Shown here in pieces: positions 1-10,984 of a DNA stretch of 64,000 bases. The DNA is from Kingdonia uniflora (lineage: Eukaryota > Streptophyta > Magnoliopsida > Ranunculales > Circaeasteraceae). The notes beneath the pieces are model-generated. The model had not been told where the DNA came from. It saw only the letters and a list, made by a program, of their open reading frames with translations, and made no database searches. Each line of letters opens with the position of its first letter. Positions within the stretch are counted from its first letter, which is position 1. The stretch spans positions 1,302,001 through 1,366,000 of the forward strand of contig JACGCM010001329.1 of NCBI GenBank assembly GCA_014058105.1, in the 5' to 3' direction. The position numbers and the translations under genes are program-made.

Positions 1-592
1 CGAGCTTCAATACAAAAACGGACAGCTCGGCATCATAACCAAGTTGCCCAAATACTCGTTCACAAACTTCTGCTACCTTTATTTCCAAACACCCCTCAAC
101 TGCATGACGAGCCCTCTGAGATTAAGTTCTCACCATGATGACTGATTCTACATTTTGATATAACTTCCTTTATTTATAGATACAGAATGCGATAACACCA
201 AATTTCGGATATCATGTCGTGAGGCTTATCATGAATTACCCTAACAGCTGTCACAGTTATCCATAATATTAACACAACTAATTTACACCTATAAATCCTT
301 AGCTCGAACTGCATATCAATCCTTGTTTTTGCAACGTATTTCCACGAGCTACCTCTTTTCCGTAATTTGAAACACTCCCCTTCACAAGTTATACATTACG
401 CAGCATAATAAATATAGTTAGAAAAGTATAACATATTTCATTTTGAGAAAATTATTTTTTATTATCTAAAAAAAACTGATACTAATCACAATAGCCCGAA
501 CAACTGCGACACTTCTTGGGAAGGACACCCACAGCTTTGTCCACCTCCAAGATCACCTGTTTTACAATGCGACACATACCGTCCCTATGCTG

Positions 593-802
593 CTAGGTTC
601 CCATCACGATGTAGTGAAACCATACCATTTGAAAATACTCATCATCAGCCTCCTCCACCTCATAGGTCATACGATGGTAGGTAGGACGAACAGGGATGGG
701 GGTCACATCCTTGAAGGACTGGGTCCCAAAGTAGCAGAGCTGAAGCTCTTGTACCTTAGCCAAAACTTTGGCCTCATGGGTTTGGCCTCTAGTCATCACC
801 AT
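593..802 (-). CDS. Small 69-aa ORF of a repeated, unrecognised family
   Basis: An open frame of 69 codons starting at an ATG. I do not recognise the product. It begins MVMTRGQTHEAKVLAK and has an acidic stretch (EVEEADDEYFQM) before a short aromatic end. Its reality is supported by a related sequence on the plus strand at 59383-59601 that keeps the same length, the same start and the same blocks (LAK, YFGT, TPI, VRPT, MT-E-VEEA, Q-M) but carries three stop codons. DNA similarity continues past the stop of both copies, so the two are parts of a longer repeat. Because the other copy lies inside a MULE-like region, this is more likely mobile-element cargo than a host gene. No promoter or intron is evident. 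Confidence 0.4.
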   Translation of the reverse strand: MVMTRGQTHEAKVLAKVQELQLCYFGTQSFKDVTPIPVRPTYHRMTYEVEEADDEYFQMVWFHYIVMGT

Positions 803-1151
803 TGTACTTGCAGAAAACTCTTTACAGAATAATTTTAAAAGAAGATAATATAGTTACACAAGAATGACGGTTAGGAGAACAAAGGAAGGTACTTATAACA
901 GAAATTGCATTCAATACTGATAATGAATTCTAATGCAATCATCCTTAAAAAAATAGTTTTTAGGAACTCCAACAGTCAACTTTAATACATTAGTTCAGTC
1001 TCTAACAGTCAATTACAATTACAACGTAGAAGAATATCACGTCAACAAATCCAACATTCAACTTGTCAGAAAACCAAGTCAATTTCCAATACTAAACTCG
1101 ATTAGAACTTCTCAACTCAAGACACCTGTTCTTTCAGTTGAGAGGGGGTGA
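803..1151. other. Non-coding stretch upstream of the LTR
   Basis: No gene is visible. The last bases (about 1138-1151, TTGAGAGGGGGTGAC) form a polypurine tract directly in front of the LTR, so part of this stretch should be the 3' end of a retrotransposon internal region, though no coding remnant can be read. Confidence 0.4.
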
Positions 1152-1668
1152 CTGTAAGGATATGTCCCTCGAGCTAGAGTAAAAACAAACTAACACAGTG
1201 CCTGACTCACGCAAAAGATACATAACATGCACGCTATCAACATTGACACCTGGACCACAAACTAAGAAAGAACGTGGCTCGAACACTCTAAATAAAATGG
1301 AACAAGTCAAGAACACCTGTCTCCTACGAACTAGCAATTACAAGAAAAACCTCAACTATTTCCTCAATCCATGAGAACGTGCTGACACACAAACGAACTG
1401 GGGATAAAACCTATAAAAGGGATAACAGACGAATGAAAAGGAGAGGGGATTAATTCGGCTCAAAGGATCTCAAATTTTATTTTAATATTCATTAGTCCGT
1501 AGCAATAAATTGATTCTTACTAAATCTTGAACTGAGGTTGTGATTTTTACCTATTCAGAGGTTTCCACACTAAAACCTGTGTCAATTTATATTATATTTT
1601 TACTTTATTTGTGTCACATATATATTCGTTGTAAGAGGCCATTCGAGTTACGAATTTAGGCCCTTACA
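1152..1668 (+). mobile_element. 3' LTR of a degraded LTR retrotransposon
   Basis: The segment starts TGTAAGG and ends CCTTACA, the inverted terminal pattern of an LTR. A polypurine tract abuts its left end, which makes it a 3' LTR on the plus strand. Inside there is a TATA-like CCTATAAAAGGG near 1410 and an AATAAA near 1503, consistent with U3/R signals. No 5' LTR is in the window and the five bases on either side do not match, so the element is truncated or rearranged. The superfamily is not determined. Confidence 0.6.
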
Positions 1669-2626
1669 ACCACCTTATGCTTAGCCGCCTTTTGGAGTGA
1701 CTCAAGTACCCTCACTATCTCCTCCATGTTCCGTCCAGTGCTCGCCGAGTGCAGAAAGCTTAGCTTAATCTGCATGTTCACCCCAAATTAAGATCATGAA
1801 CTAAAACTATAGGGTAATTTCGTAATAATCATGCTATCTGAAGGGTACATTTAGAAATGTACACGTACTTCTTGCCTGGGCCACCATGTGTAGAGCTCGA
1901 GACGGAACATGGTTCATCTTTCTCATCCGGGTCCACCATATTAAGTTGTTGCATGATTTCACGACTCGGGTGGCAATGATCAGGCATGTCACCTTGCAAC
2001 CAGTCTACATTACATCCGACAGATATACAAGTTAGACACACTAATGATGTTCGGGTTGGGCTTATCGGTTCTAACAACCCGAATTTGTTTGGGCGTCATG
2101 GCCGGGTTTATTCCAACTAGGTTCATCAGTCACATAATTTGATGAATTGTTTTTTGGCAAGTAAAAACCCTAAAAAGCCTACAAAAATAATTCAAAACAA
2201 GGTTGAGTGAGTTAAGCTCACAGTGAAAGCTTCAATGTCTTTGATCTATTCTTTATGGGAATTAATGTCGTCGCATGAGAGACCCAAGAGCTTCACTCCT
2301 CGCCTCTTGAACTCCCCTGCGTACTCTACAATCTGACCGAGTTCTGTGGTGCACATCGGTGTAAAATCATATGCAAAAACACCTCAAATAGAGTCATATA
2401 CTTGATCAAAACCCAATTTCATCTAACAAATAAAAGGACTAACCAAGGTGAGAGAAAAGGATGACCCATTGGTTATCAATGAAGTCATGGAGCTTAAACT
2501 TGCCATGGATCATTTCAACCTCCAAATTTGACACAATATCGCCCATAGTCAGGCCAAACATATTTGAAATAAAAATACAAAATTTTAGGGTTTTTCAGAA
2601 ATCACAAGTGAGTCGTTGATGTGGGT
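1669..2626. other. Intergenic DNA, nothing recognised
   Basis: Only short open frames occur here, none with recognisable domains. An 82-codon minus-strand frame at 1829-2077 has no supporting feature. Confidence 0.5.
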
Positions 2627-2635
2627 TATTTAAGG

Positions 2636-2824
2636 GAGTCCGGATTTGCCAACCCTCCATTTCTATTGGCTAGAGAGTTAACCCATGTTAATAAATAAGT
2701 TTTTATTTTATTTTTTTTATTTTTTTTAAGTCTAAATATTTTAGATTCTCCTATACTTTATATATATTTTCTCTCTCCTTACCTCTTGGTACTCTCTTCA
2801 TGTACTTTCTTCTCTACTAATCTC
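2636..2824 (+). repeat. Left terminal inverted repeat of the MULE-like element
   Basis: Matches the reverse complement of about 3808-3962 with small differences and a longer T/A tract. Confidence 0.7.
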
Positions 2825-3807
2825 GTATTGGATTACTAATAAAAGCATCTCTTAAGAATTACAGAAAGTCATAAGACCTGCATCCAAGCTGATGGGAGAT
2901 GTAGGCATTATATAGCAATCAACATAAACAAGCTTTCTAACTTTATGCAAGAGGATAAAAGCAAAGCCGCATTTCTTCTCTAATGGACATCACCCATATC
3001 TAGTTTATGCACAAGAAAACTCAAACCCCCAAGTGAAACAACTTCTCTGGCATTCTCTAATGGAAAAGTTCTTCGCCAGTCACCACAAGAAACCCATTAT
3101 ATGTTGCCTTGGTAGTGTAATGAAAATCATATTTTTACAACATAACCAATGAACTACGAGTTTGATCCATCTTCTTTTATATTTTGGTCGAAGGGCATTC
3201 CTTTAAAAGTATATAACCCTAAATTTTCACATTTAGCCCTTTGTATCATCTATTTTTAAAGTAAAACTAAAGATGCTCTTACTTTGAATTCCATAATCAA
3301 ATTTGTATTATCCAAAGGTACCAAGATGTTTTTGGAACCACCTGTGATCGGCGAACACAATCGATGGACCTCGAAAATTATAGTGACAGGATTAGGGTTG
3401 ATACATGTGGTTTTGAGGAAGAGAAGAAGATCAAGCCAGGCAGTTGTGCTCGTGTGGGTAACCCTCTTTGTTTCGCTTCATGGCTGACTTTTCATCAAAG
3501 TTTACATTTTACGTTAAAATTTCCTAAAATATATATTTTTCTCTACTCTAGATAGAATGGCAAGGAAATTCATCGAATATCGTCTAGCCAAAATTATAAG
3601 AAATTAAACTATTTGCAGTTCTTGTTTTGCCAAAGTGAACCAGCAACAAGTTTCATTCAAAGAAGCCAATTAACTTAAAATGATGCAATCTTTCAAATAA
3701 TCTTAGTGATGCAGTTACGGCTATTTGCAGCTCAAATAAGCTTGCCGACTCTGAGATTGCAATCCGTGTGGTTGCCAAAGTTTGGTTGAACTCCCATGGG
3801 GATTCTC

Positions 3808-3962
3808 TTATTGAGAAGAAAGTACAAGAAGAAAATACGAAGAGGTAAAGAGAGAGAAAATATAGGAGAATCTAAAATATTTAGACTTAAAAAAAAAACT
3901 TATTTATTAACATCTGTTAACTCTCCAGCCAATAGGAGAAAGGGTTGGCAAATCCAGACTCA
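3808..3962 (-). repeat. Right terminal inverted repeat of the MULE-like element
   Basis: Reverse-complement partner of 2636-2824. The outer edge is followed directly by the second TATTTAAGG copy. Confidence 0.7.
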
Positions 3963-3971
3963 TATTTAAGG

Positions 3972-4209
3972 TGGTAGGGCGGGAACTTAGTGTGGATGGG
4001 GAGAACGGGGCAGTTGGCATTCGACGTGGGACTCGTGATTTATCACTTTATCTGTTATGGCAGTTATTTATGTAATTATCTTACACGTGGTGATTCATAC
4101 TTTAGGTACTATATTCATGTACTACAGGGTCTTGTGTGAATAAAAATGTTCTCAGGTCCTTCTGATTTATAGTTTTTTGGTGACTAAAGCGTTTCAAGTT
4201 CATAATTTA
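3972..4209. other. Short spacer, no gene seen
   Basis: Unique-looking sequence between the MULE-like element and the Helitron 3' end. No open frame of note. Confidence 0.4.
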
Positions 4210-4236
4210 CTAGTACTACCCGTGGCTCGCCACGAT
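4210..4236 (-). repeat. Helitron-type 3' hairpin and CTAG terminus
   Basis: On the minus strand: GC-rich hairpin CGTGGCGAGCCACG, short spacer, CTAG end, then T. This is the canonical Helitron 3' arrangement (hairpin shortly before CTRR). Confidence 0.5.
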
Positions 4237-6479
4237 GAATACGTCGACGTGCCGTTGGCGCTACTAAGTTTTTCATGTGACCTGTGTGGACTAACTGTTG
4301 TATGGCTTCACTAGCTTTAATTCTAATTATGTACTTTGTAAATTTTCATCCATGATATAAAATTAGTTATACATGCTTCTTCTCTTCCATAGTTGGCTTT
4401 AATTCTGTGCTTGTAGAATCCTAAATCCTAGACCATTGGTGAATTAGAAAACATTTGGACATATAAGGTTTGTTAGTCCTTACACATGCCATGCAATCAA
4501 TTCCTCCAGCATCCAGGAGAACAAATGCATGGGTTGAAACGATACATCCAGAGTGTAACCTCTGCAAGGGAATTGCTATATTGGACAGCTCAACATAAAT
4601 AGCTCCAAAAGTAAGGAACTAACCCAGATGTGACGAAAAATTATGTCATGTCTTCATTCAGCTATTAAATACTTTCATAAAGCAATATTTTTCTACTAAC
4701 CTTTCCGCAAGATGCACAACTTCTCTGGCCATCATCATCTACATAAAATGACTCACATAATCTCCGTCTCGTAAACAAAACTGTAACATATAGAAGTATA
4801 GTCACATATACAGAAACAATTTGATCATAAAATAAGCAAGCAATGAGTATGTATTACCCAACATTACAAAAGAAAGAAAGAGAGGAAGAACAACTCAAAA
4901 GTCTCCAATTTTGATAAATACCCCCCAGAAAATGTAGTCATTAGTGAATTGCAATACTATCGAGTGTTTTTACTTATTAAGTCTCCCGCTTACACTTTAT
5001 CTCAAGTAAATAGGTTAGCAACACGAATCCATTGATCAAGCCATGCATGTACTCTACTATATAATGAAAGCGGGAAAAACCGTGAAAAAGTACACATCAT
5101 AAGGGTATTTTAGTCAAATCAGGGGTTGATGCAAATCAGGGATTTAGTCTAAAGAATTACCCGTGGCTTGCCACAACAACCACGTCGACTTTGCAATTGG
5201 CCCAAATGTAAATAAGAAAGCATAGTAAGATGAATTACTCACCATGCATGGAACTCTTTGAAAACTGGGAATGCCATGAGATGCAGCAACGGATGTAGTG
5301 GGAAGCGAGCCTATGCCCAAAGATGCTACTTGGGCCGACGTCTGAATGGAGTCATTATTGACCTGCAAAGTGCAACATCTAACTCTGTAAGGAAAAAAGA
5401 AAAGTGGAAAGTTTCTTATTCCAACTCATTCTAATATAATATTTTGCGAAAAGATAAAAAAGAAAGAAAGATTATATACCAAAGAAAATAGACACCAGAG
5501 ATATTAAGATGCTAACCTTGTTTAAGGCTGCAAAACAAAGGGTAACACCAAGCTTCTTTATATAAATGACCCTTCCTTGTATGAGTTAGAGCGTTCAACC
5601 ATAGAGAGATAAGACCCAGTTTTCTTCTACCAGAAGCCACCTGTTCCCCCTCTCCTTCAACTTCCACTTCCATCAAAGCTAAAGATTCTAATTTATATAC
5701 TCAGTTCTCATAATTTAACCAAAATCAATGACATGGAGACATGGTACTCTTACAATAGATATTCAAGTACCTTGATTATACCTCAAAGCAACCCCAAACA
5801 AACCAAGTACCACCAAAAGAGTTCAAGCAAAAAAAAGAAGCAATATAAGAGATAATCCCCTTTACAACTAATTCAGTCATATTGCCAATTCAAAATCAAA
5901 AGTATCATAAAAGGATCTAAAAGCCATTTTGGTTTGGATCCTCAATCAAAATTATAGTAAACATAATGCCTACTAAGTTCAACATATCAAGCAAATAAGC
6001 CTATATGACATTATTCTTAGCATATGGTATTATTTGATTACTCATCACATTTGAAGATAACTTTTATCCACTCCGATTGATACTCAAGCAAACAATACGT
6101 CCTGATATCCAATTTGAAGCAGCTCCCATGCCAACAATTCTTGTGGTAAAGCTCGACCCAATTCTGTTAAATTCATAAATTTTGCAATGAGAACCTATGA
6201 GATGAACTGAAGAAATTGATTCAATATTTTGGGCGGAAGTTTCTTATCTGTTCGATATTCATCATTTGTTTCAACTGAGTCAATTTTTTCTCAACCTTGA
6301 ACAAATCACGAAGAACCTATAGCAAGTAATATATTTTAATTAGCATCATGTAACTATACGCCAAAAATAAGATTTACGAAAGTGGCTTAGAGATACATAC
6401 TTGAATTACAATAAGACTTCATGGTAAACAATATTTCTTGTACAACGTGAAGCATTTGGTGGCAATAGTGTGGTGGTTT
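4237..6479. other. Long non-coding stretch, probably Helitron interior
   Basis: No convincing gene. The 74-codon minus-strand frame at 5144-5368 shows no domain. A second copy of the ACCCGTGGCT-GCCAC block lies at 5158-5190. Confidence 0.4.
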
Positions 6480-7143
6480 TGTTATCAAAAGTGCATCTTG
6501 ACAACGCAACATACAATTGTCCATGAGAGAATACTTATGTTCGTAAATCTACCCTTACATACTTGACTGACTGTCCTTGTGATTTGTTAATTGTCATTAC
6601 GAATGCTAATCGGACTGGGAACTGTCGTCGCGTCATTTCAAAAGGCATTTCAGTTGTTGAAGGTGTTAATGAAATCCTTGAAATAAAGACCAAATTCCCA
6701 GCATGTTCACCGGTTAAGATCTTGGCCTCAATAATGCGCGTCGCACATTGGACTACCATTAAGCGAGTTTCATTGCATAGTCCAACTTTTGGAGCAAGAT
6801 TTCTAAGTAACATAATTGGACATCCAACTTTATGTTTTAGCTTGAATGGTGGCAGTCCAGGAGGGTCAAGGCTGTTCAAGTACTCACTTGGATAACGATT
6901 ATTATAAGTATGATCAGCGGACTCATGTTCCTCAATTTTATCTGCTGCTAAATAAACTATTGGTTCTCCCGGAAATATGTTTAAATCGTCATCATTGATT
7001 GCGCTCACATCATCGTTTCTCACAGACAAAATTGTTCTCTCAGCTAGAAAACATTGTTCTCTTTCGCAAGAAATATTCAAGTTCGGGTAGACGAAAAGTA
7101 TTAGGTTTTGAACAGTTTCACAATTATGAATTGTTGATGGCAA
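6480..7143 (-). pseudogene. Helitron PIF1-like helicase, C-terminal part
   Basis: The frame reads into [21 protein letters not shown] and ends with [22 protein letters not shown], the conserved C-terminal helicase motif of plant PIF1/Helitron helicases. An in-frame TAA (rc of 6535-6537) interrupts the motif; the frame then continues with [12 protein letters not shown], the next conserved block, down to about 6485. The gene is therefore a broken copy. The N-terminal helicase part lies upstream at 7334-7888 with about 190 bp of unreadable sequence between. Confidence 0.8.
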
Positions 7144-7333
7144 TTGAACAATTTTTAAAGGGTTGCTTCCAATCTATGCATTTTAGAACATAAGAATGTA
7201 GAAGTTAGTATTAGACTTGTGGGCAAAATAAAAAGTGAAAAAATGTTTGTAATAAATTACATAAATTATTACCCCTGTCAAAAAATCGGTGAATTGTGCA
7301 TTAGTTGGCGTAGAATAATCCAGGTGCATATTT

Positions 7334-7888
7334 TCAAATAACGTCAATACACGTACGCGCCCCCATAATGACGATCGTCTCTATGATGCGGCAACAATTT
7401 GTTCTCGGGCCCCTTTTGGCACAACAGGCAGTATTTGACGAAAAATCCCCACCAAGCACAACTGTAATCCTACCAAATGATCGATTATTGCTCTTCATAT
7501 CTCGTAATGTACGTTCGACTGCCTTTACACAGTGCTTGTGCTGCATTGGAACCTCATCCCATATAATAAGTTTTATTTCTCTAAACAACTCTGCTTGAAT
7601 AGATTGCTTAGTAAAACCACATTTCGAATTCTCCAACACATTTATTGGTATCTTGAATCTGAAATGTGCAATTTTACCTCCATCAAGTAGCAACGATGCA
7701 ATACCTGAGCTAGCTACCATAATAACAATATCTCCCTCTTTTCGGCAAGTAGTGGCAATAGCATTGTAAACAAAAGTCTTAATAGTACCAGCTAGTCCAT
7801 TCAAGAAGAAAAGATGTTCGTGGTTGTTAACCACAGAATCCACAACTGCGTTATAAGCTTGCGCCTGTGCATTATTTAACCGATTCAC
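7334..7888 (-). pseudogene. Helitron PIF1-like helicase, Walker A/B part
   Basis: Starts [16 protein letters not shown] and contains the Walker A region as GLAGTIKTF, where PIF1 helicases have GxxGTGKT, so the second invariant glycine is replaced by Ile. The Walker B region is [11 protein letters not shown] and the next motif VVLGGDF. Directly after GGDF the frame shifts by one base in a T run; the +1 frame continues with [12 protein letters not shown], as expected for the family. ATPase function is very unlikely. It belongs with the pieces at 6480-7143 and 7936-8614. Confidence 0.8.
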
Positions 7889-7935
7889 ATTTGAAGTGGC
7901 ATGTGCGAATTGCTCATCATACTGGAATGTCTTTG

Positions 7936-8614
7936 TTATTTTAACTCGAAAACACGGGGAACTAAATCCGATCGATCGTAGATAGATTGGTTAGGTAAGA
8001 GTGCGTTTGTAATCTCAGGCCAATTTAGATTAGCTGTCATTGTAAGAAAGATATCCGGGAGATTATTGTAACGGGTGATCGCCAATGAATTCTGATATAT
8101 TTCATACATATTCCTTGCACTGCGATGAGGGTAAAATAACACGTTGCCCAACTTGTTCAGGTTGTAATCCATCTGTCACAATATCAGTTAGTCCACCGTA
8201 CAGGTCAGAACGAAGATCACCTTGGTTATCATTGACATATCGAAGTCGATTTTGCTCTGTTGATGCCCATGCGTATACTATAAATTGTTGAAATAATTTC
8301 CCCGCTCTAAGGATTGGTGAATATTCCGTTGGACGTTCAAATAAGCGATAGCAATAGTATTCCATTTGTGTAAGGCCCTTCCCAAAGGAATACCATGTGT
8401 TACGCGCCACATTCCAATGCTTTAAGTGGATTGACCACCCAAGCTGTCTAGTAGGGAAAAGAAGAACATAATGCAAAGGAAGGTAAGCAGGGTGGCATTC
8501 ACTAATACGCATCAAACCTTGTTCTGCCTTAAGATAAACAATAATGTCCCTCACGCTACTTAATTTCGAGCCATCTCTTGATAATATAACTGCAATTTCA
8601 TTAGTTAATGGCAA
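7936..8614 (-). pseudogene. Helitron_like_N domain fragment (Rep N-terminal side)
   Basis: Two overlapping frames (8102-8614 and 7936-8172). The first reads LRISECHPAYLPLHYVLLFP and ends in a stretch with RYVNDNQGDLRSDLYGGLTD; the second, in another frame, continues with NKLGNVLFYPHRSARNMYEIYQ and GRPDIF-like LPDIFLTMTANLNWPEI. This order is typical of the Helitron_like_N domain of plant Helitrons. The frame change between the two pieces and the missing Rep catalytic region show decay. The upstream start is not clear. Confidence 0.75.
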
Positions 8615-8640
8615 ATTGTATCTGTATCTACGATGATTGT

Positions 8641-9022
8641 CGAAGCACTGTAATGTAAATACGCTGGCACATTAAAATTTTCATTTTATTTATGAATATC
8701 TCAAGAAACAATCATATAGATATGTTTTGTTTTTCTTATAGAACATACCTTAAATTTTGATAATGTCTACTGATTTGAAAACAAATCCGCAAATGTTTTA
8801 TGAATTTCAACATCAACATTTCTTTGTGGCCACATTCAAATGTATTTATTTTAATTTAATTTATATTTATATTTATACGAATGACATTTTCCGACACACG
8901 TATTTGAGCACAATCTCCTCGTCTTCATTACCTAAACCTTACAAAATCCAGATAGAACACCAAAATTACAAGCTTCATATTGTGCGAACCTCATTTTAAT
9001 TTTACATCTAGGTTTGCGATCT
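8641..9022. other. AT-rich spacer before the beta-propeller gene's 3' end
   Basis: No gene seen. It holds the presumed 3' untranslated region of the minus-strand gene at 9023-10984 and the unresolved Helitron 5' boundary. Confidence 0.4.
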
Positions 9023-10984
9023 TCATATATCGCAGGTTATCCACTTTGGCTCCTCGAATTGTCCAGTAAGTTTGTCCCTCACATTTCCATTCCCCAAAGA
9101 TATCGATCTCACGTAGTTCTCAACGGTCTTACACCATGTTGGAGTTCCATTCTCGTATCCGTTCCACGTTAGCCTCCGTAATCCACTCCCGTCCAACTTT
9201 GCAATGTACAAGTCCCCATAGGGCTGAAACTGATTAGGCATGGACACCGGATCCGCCGACACGCCGCCAATGTTTGTTGCAAAGAGAAGCCATTTTGAGT
9301 CGGGACTAAAACACACATGGTTAATCCTCTCCCTATGCTCTTCCGCAGATGCCACAATGACACGACGGAGGTCCGTCCCGTCTGGACGAATAATATAGAT
9401 TCCAAATACTTCAGCATTATTAGGGTCATGCCGGTTTGATGAGAACACAATGAGTTCCCCGTTTGGAGACCAATTAGGCATGGTATCGATCCAGGGTCCA
9501 TCCGTTAATTGTCGTATCCCACCGTCAAATTCACCATTCATAGCATTAACTATGTAAAGGTTCTTATGACCGGACCGGCCTGACCGGAATAATAAGTGTT
9601 TCCCGTCTGGCGAGCAAGTGGGAAATGCATTGTTTCCAGTATCATCTCTTGTCAAAATCTTCACATCGGCTAGAACCTCATCCCGGTCATTATCGAGATG
9701 TTTTGGATCAAAAGATATCCGCGCAATCTGGACAGTTGCTCGCGGCGAACCAAAAATAGGTCCCACGGACGAGTAAATAACACCACCATCGGTCCTGCTC
9801 CACGACGTGTAAAATGAGACGCGATCTTTCATCACTGTCCATCTTTTCGAACCGTCCGATCTCACGATCTTAACACCCGAATTTCCTTCAAAATCATGAT
9901 TAAAAGCGATAAAATTTCCGTCCGGACTAACCGAAGGAAATGACCCATTCAACCGAATCATTCTCAATTCTTTAACTGACGACACCACCTGATCCAAATG
10001 AGGAATCGTTAATTCTCCCTGACCCAACTCGCCTCGGAACCGGTGGTACCCGATAAACCCGGATTCGGGTGAGACGAAGGGATTATAATGATGAAAATTC
10101 GGGTTCAATGCCATGGTCATATTATAAAACGTCTCTAATTCAAGATCAAACAACTCTATGTGCCTAAACATTTGTCCGCCCCTCCGCGTCGCCATCGCGA
10201 CATATTTACCATCGTGCGAGGCCGCGGGGGTAAATGCGTGGAGCCCCGGAGGTGTAATTCTTCGAGGCATGCCCGGTTTGTCGGAAACATTAAAATGTTT
10301 CGGCAAATTGACACGGTAAACGCTCCACCACCCATCGTCAGATTGTCGATGGAAGTAAATAATCGAGTCGCCTGACCACGTAGGCCAACCACCGTGTTCA
10401 CACACCACAACCCGCTGAGTCGGATCGGACGAGTCAAACACAACAATATCCGTGTTAAGTTCATGAAACTCGCCCTTCCAAGGCCGAAACCCGTTGGACG
10501 CGACAGCAACGAACCGGCCGGTTCTCGAAACGGCCGGGCTGTAATCAACAGCTCCGTACGGGGTTACCCGAACCGGTTTTGGGTCCTCAATCCGGGTCGA
10601 GTAAACCGCGGACCAACTTTTAAACGGTTTATCAGCCGGTTCATGAGCTGATACGAAGTACAGGTATCCGTTATTGAGAACCGGGCGGTCGTGAAAGAGG
10701 GATTCGGGAATATGAGGGAGTTGTTGAAGCTGACGTGGATTTCCGGATTGGTTTTTGTAAATTCGATCTGAACCGGATCTTTCAGAGACGTAAACGATGG
10801 ATTCGTATTCGTCGAGGAATTGGGCGTTAAAGTTGACGGAGATTCCGTCAGTTAAACAGCGTTCCGTTAATGTTTGAAAGGTGGAGTCGTTGAGAGTTGA
10901 GGGGAGAGATATGGAGAAAATGTCGAAGCCGTAGTAAGGTCTACCGATGGTGGTGAAAACAATTGTTCCTTCGGGATTACTCAT
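9023..10984 (-). CDS. PD40/TolB-type beta-propeller protein (DPP6 N-terminal domain-like)
   Basis: A single-exon frame of 653 codons starting at ATG (10982-10984) and ending TGA. The start is backed by the family-like opening GTIVFTTIGRPYYGFDIFS. The protein is made of repeated WD40-like PD40 blades with SPDG-type turns: FPSVSPDGNFIAFNHD, FPTCSPDGKHLLFRSG, MPNWSPNGELIVFSSNRHD and VCFSPDSKWLLFATN. Plant proteins of this layout are annotated as DPP6 N-terminal domain-like or TolB-related; their biochemical role is not established. There is no peptidase S9 catalytic domain after the propeller and no clear signal peptide. The length is close to related plant proteins. The gene is divergent from the importin gene across 852 bp and looks intact. 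Confidence 0.9.
   Translation of the reverse strand: MSNPEGTIVFTTIGRPYYGFDIFSISLPSTLNDSTFQTLTERCLTDGISVNFNAQFLDEYESIVYVSERSGSDRIYKNQSGNPRQLQQLPHIPESLFHDRPVLNNGYLYFVSAHEPADKPFKSWSAVYSTRIEDPKPVRVTPYGAVDYSPAVSRTGRFVAVASNGFRPWKGEFHELNTDIVVFDSSDPTQRVVVCEHGGWPTWSGDSIIYFHRQSDDGWWSVYRVNLPKHFNVSDKPGMPRRITPPGLHAFTPAASHDGKYVAMATRRGGQMFRHIELFDLELETFYNMTMALNPNFHHYNPFVSPESGFIGYHRFRGELGQGELTIPHLDQVVSSVKELRMIRLNGSFPSVSPDGNFIAFNHDFEGNSGVKIVRSDGSKRWTVMKDRVSFYTSWSRTDGGVIYSSVGPIFGSPRATVQIARISFDPKHLDNDRDEVLADVKILTRDDTGNNAFPTCSPDGKHLLFRSGRSGHKNLYIVNAMNGEFDGGIRQLTDGPWIDTMPNWSPNGELIVFSSNRHDPNNAEVFGIYIIRPDGTDLRRVIVASAEEHRERINHVCFSPDSKWLLFATNIGGVSADPVSMPNQFQPYGDLYIAKLDGSGLRRLTWNGYENGTPTWCKTVENYVRSISLGNGNVRDKLTGQFEEPKWITCDI

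Larger units (their letters stand above)
2636..3962. mobile_element. MULE-like non-autonomous element with ~190-bp inverted ends (possible Pack-MULE)
   Basis: The left arm (2636 to about 2824) and the right arm (about 3808 to 3962) are inverted copies of each other, sharing GGATTTGCCAACCC, the AATAAATAAG block and the AAGTCTAAATATTTTAGATT block. The element is flanked by identical 9-bp repeats TATTTAAGG at 2627-2635 and 3963-3971, the target size of Mutator-like elements. The 980-bp centre has no transposase. It has exon-like plus-strand stretches, for example near 3715-3830 after a TGATGCAG acceptor and near 3364-3460 before a GGTAACC donor-like site, which suggests captured gene pieces. The source gene is not recognised. 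Confidence 0.7.
4210..8640 (-). mobile_element. Decayed Helitron on the minus strand
   Basis: The minus strand carries pieces of a RepHel polyprotein (6480-8614) and, downstream, a Helitron-type 3' end: a stem CGTGGC-GA-GCCACG followed eleven bases later by a terminal CTAG at 4210-4213, with T next on the minus strand. A diverged copy of this hairpin block lies at 5157-5200, so either two Helitron ends are nested here or the end was duplicated. The 5' terminus could not be fixed; 8640 is only the edge of recognisable coding sequence. A TCTACTATATAATG near 5051 on the plus strand resembles a Helitron 5' end of a second element. Confidence 0.5.

Noticed and set aside
9169..10651. Several 70-130 codon frames on both strands inside the propeller gene
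   Set aside because: They are shadow frames of the 653-codon gene and show no domain.
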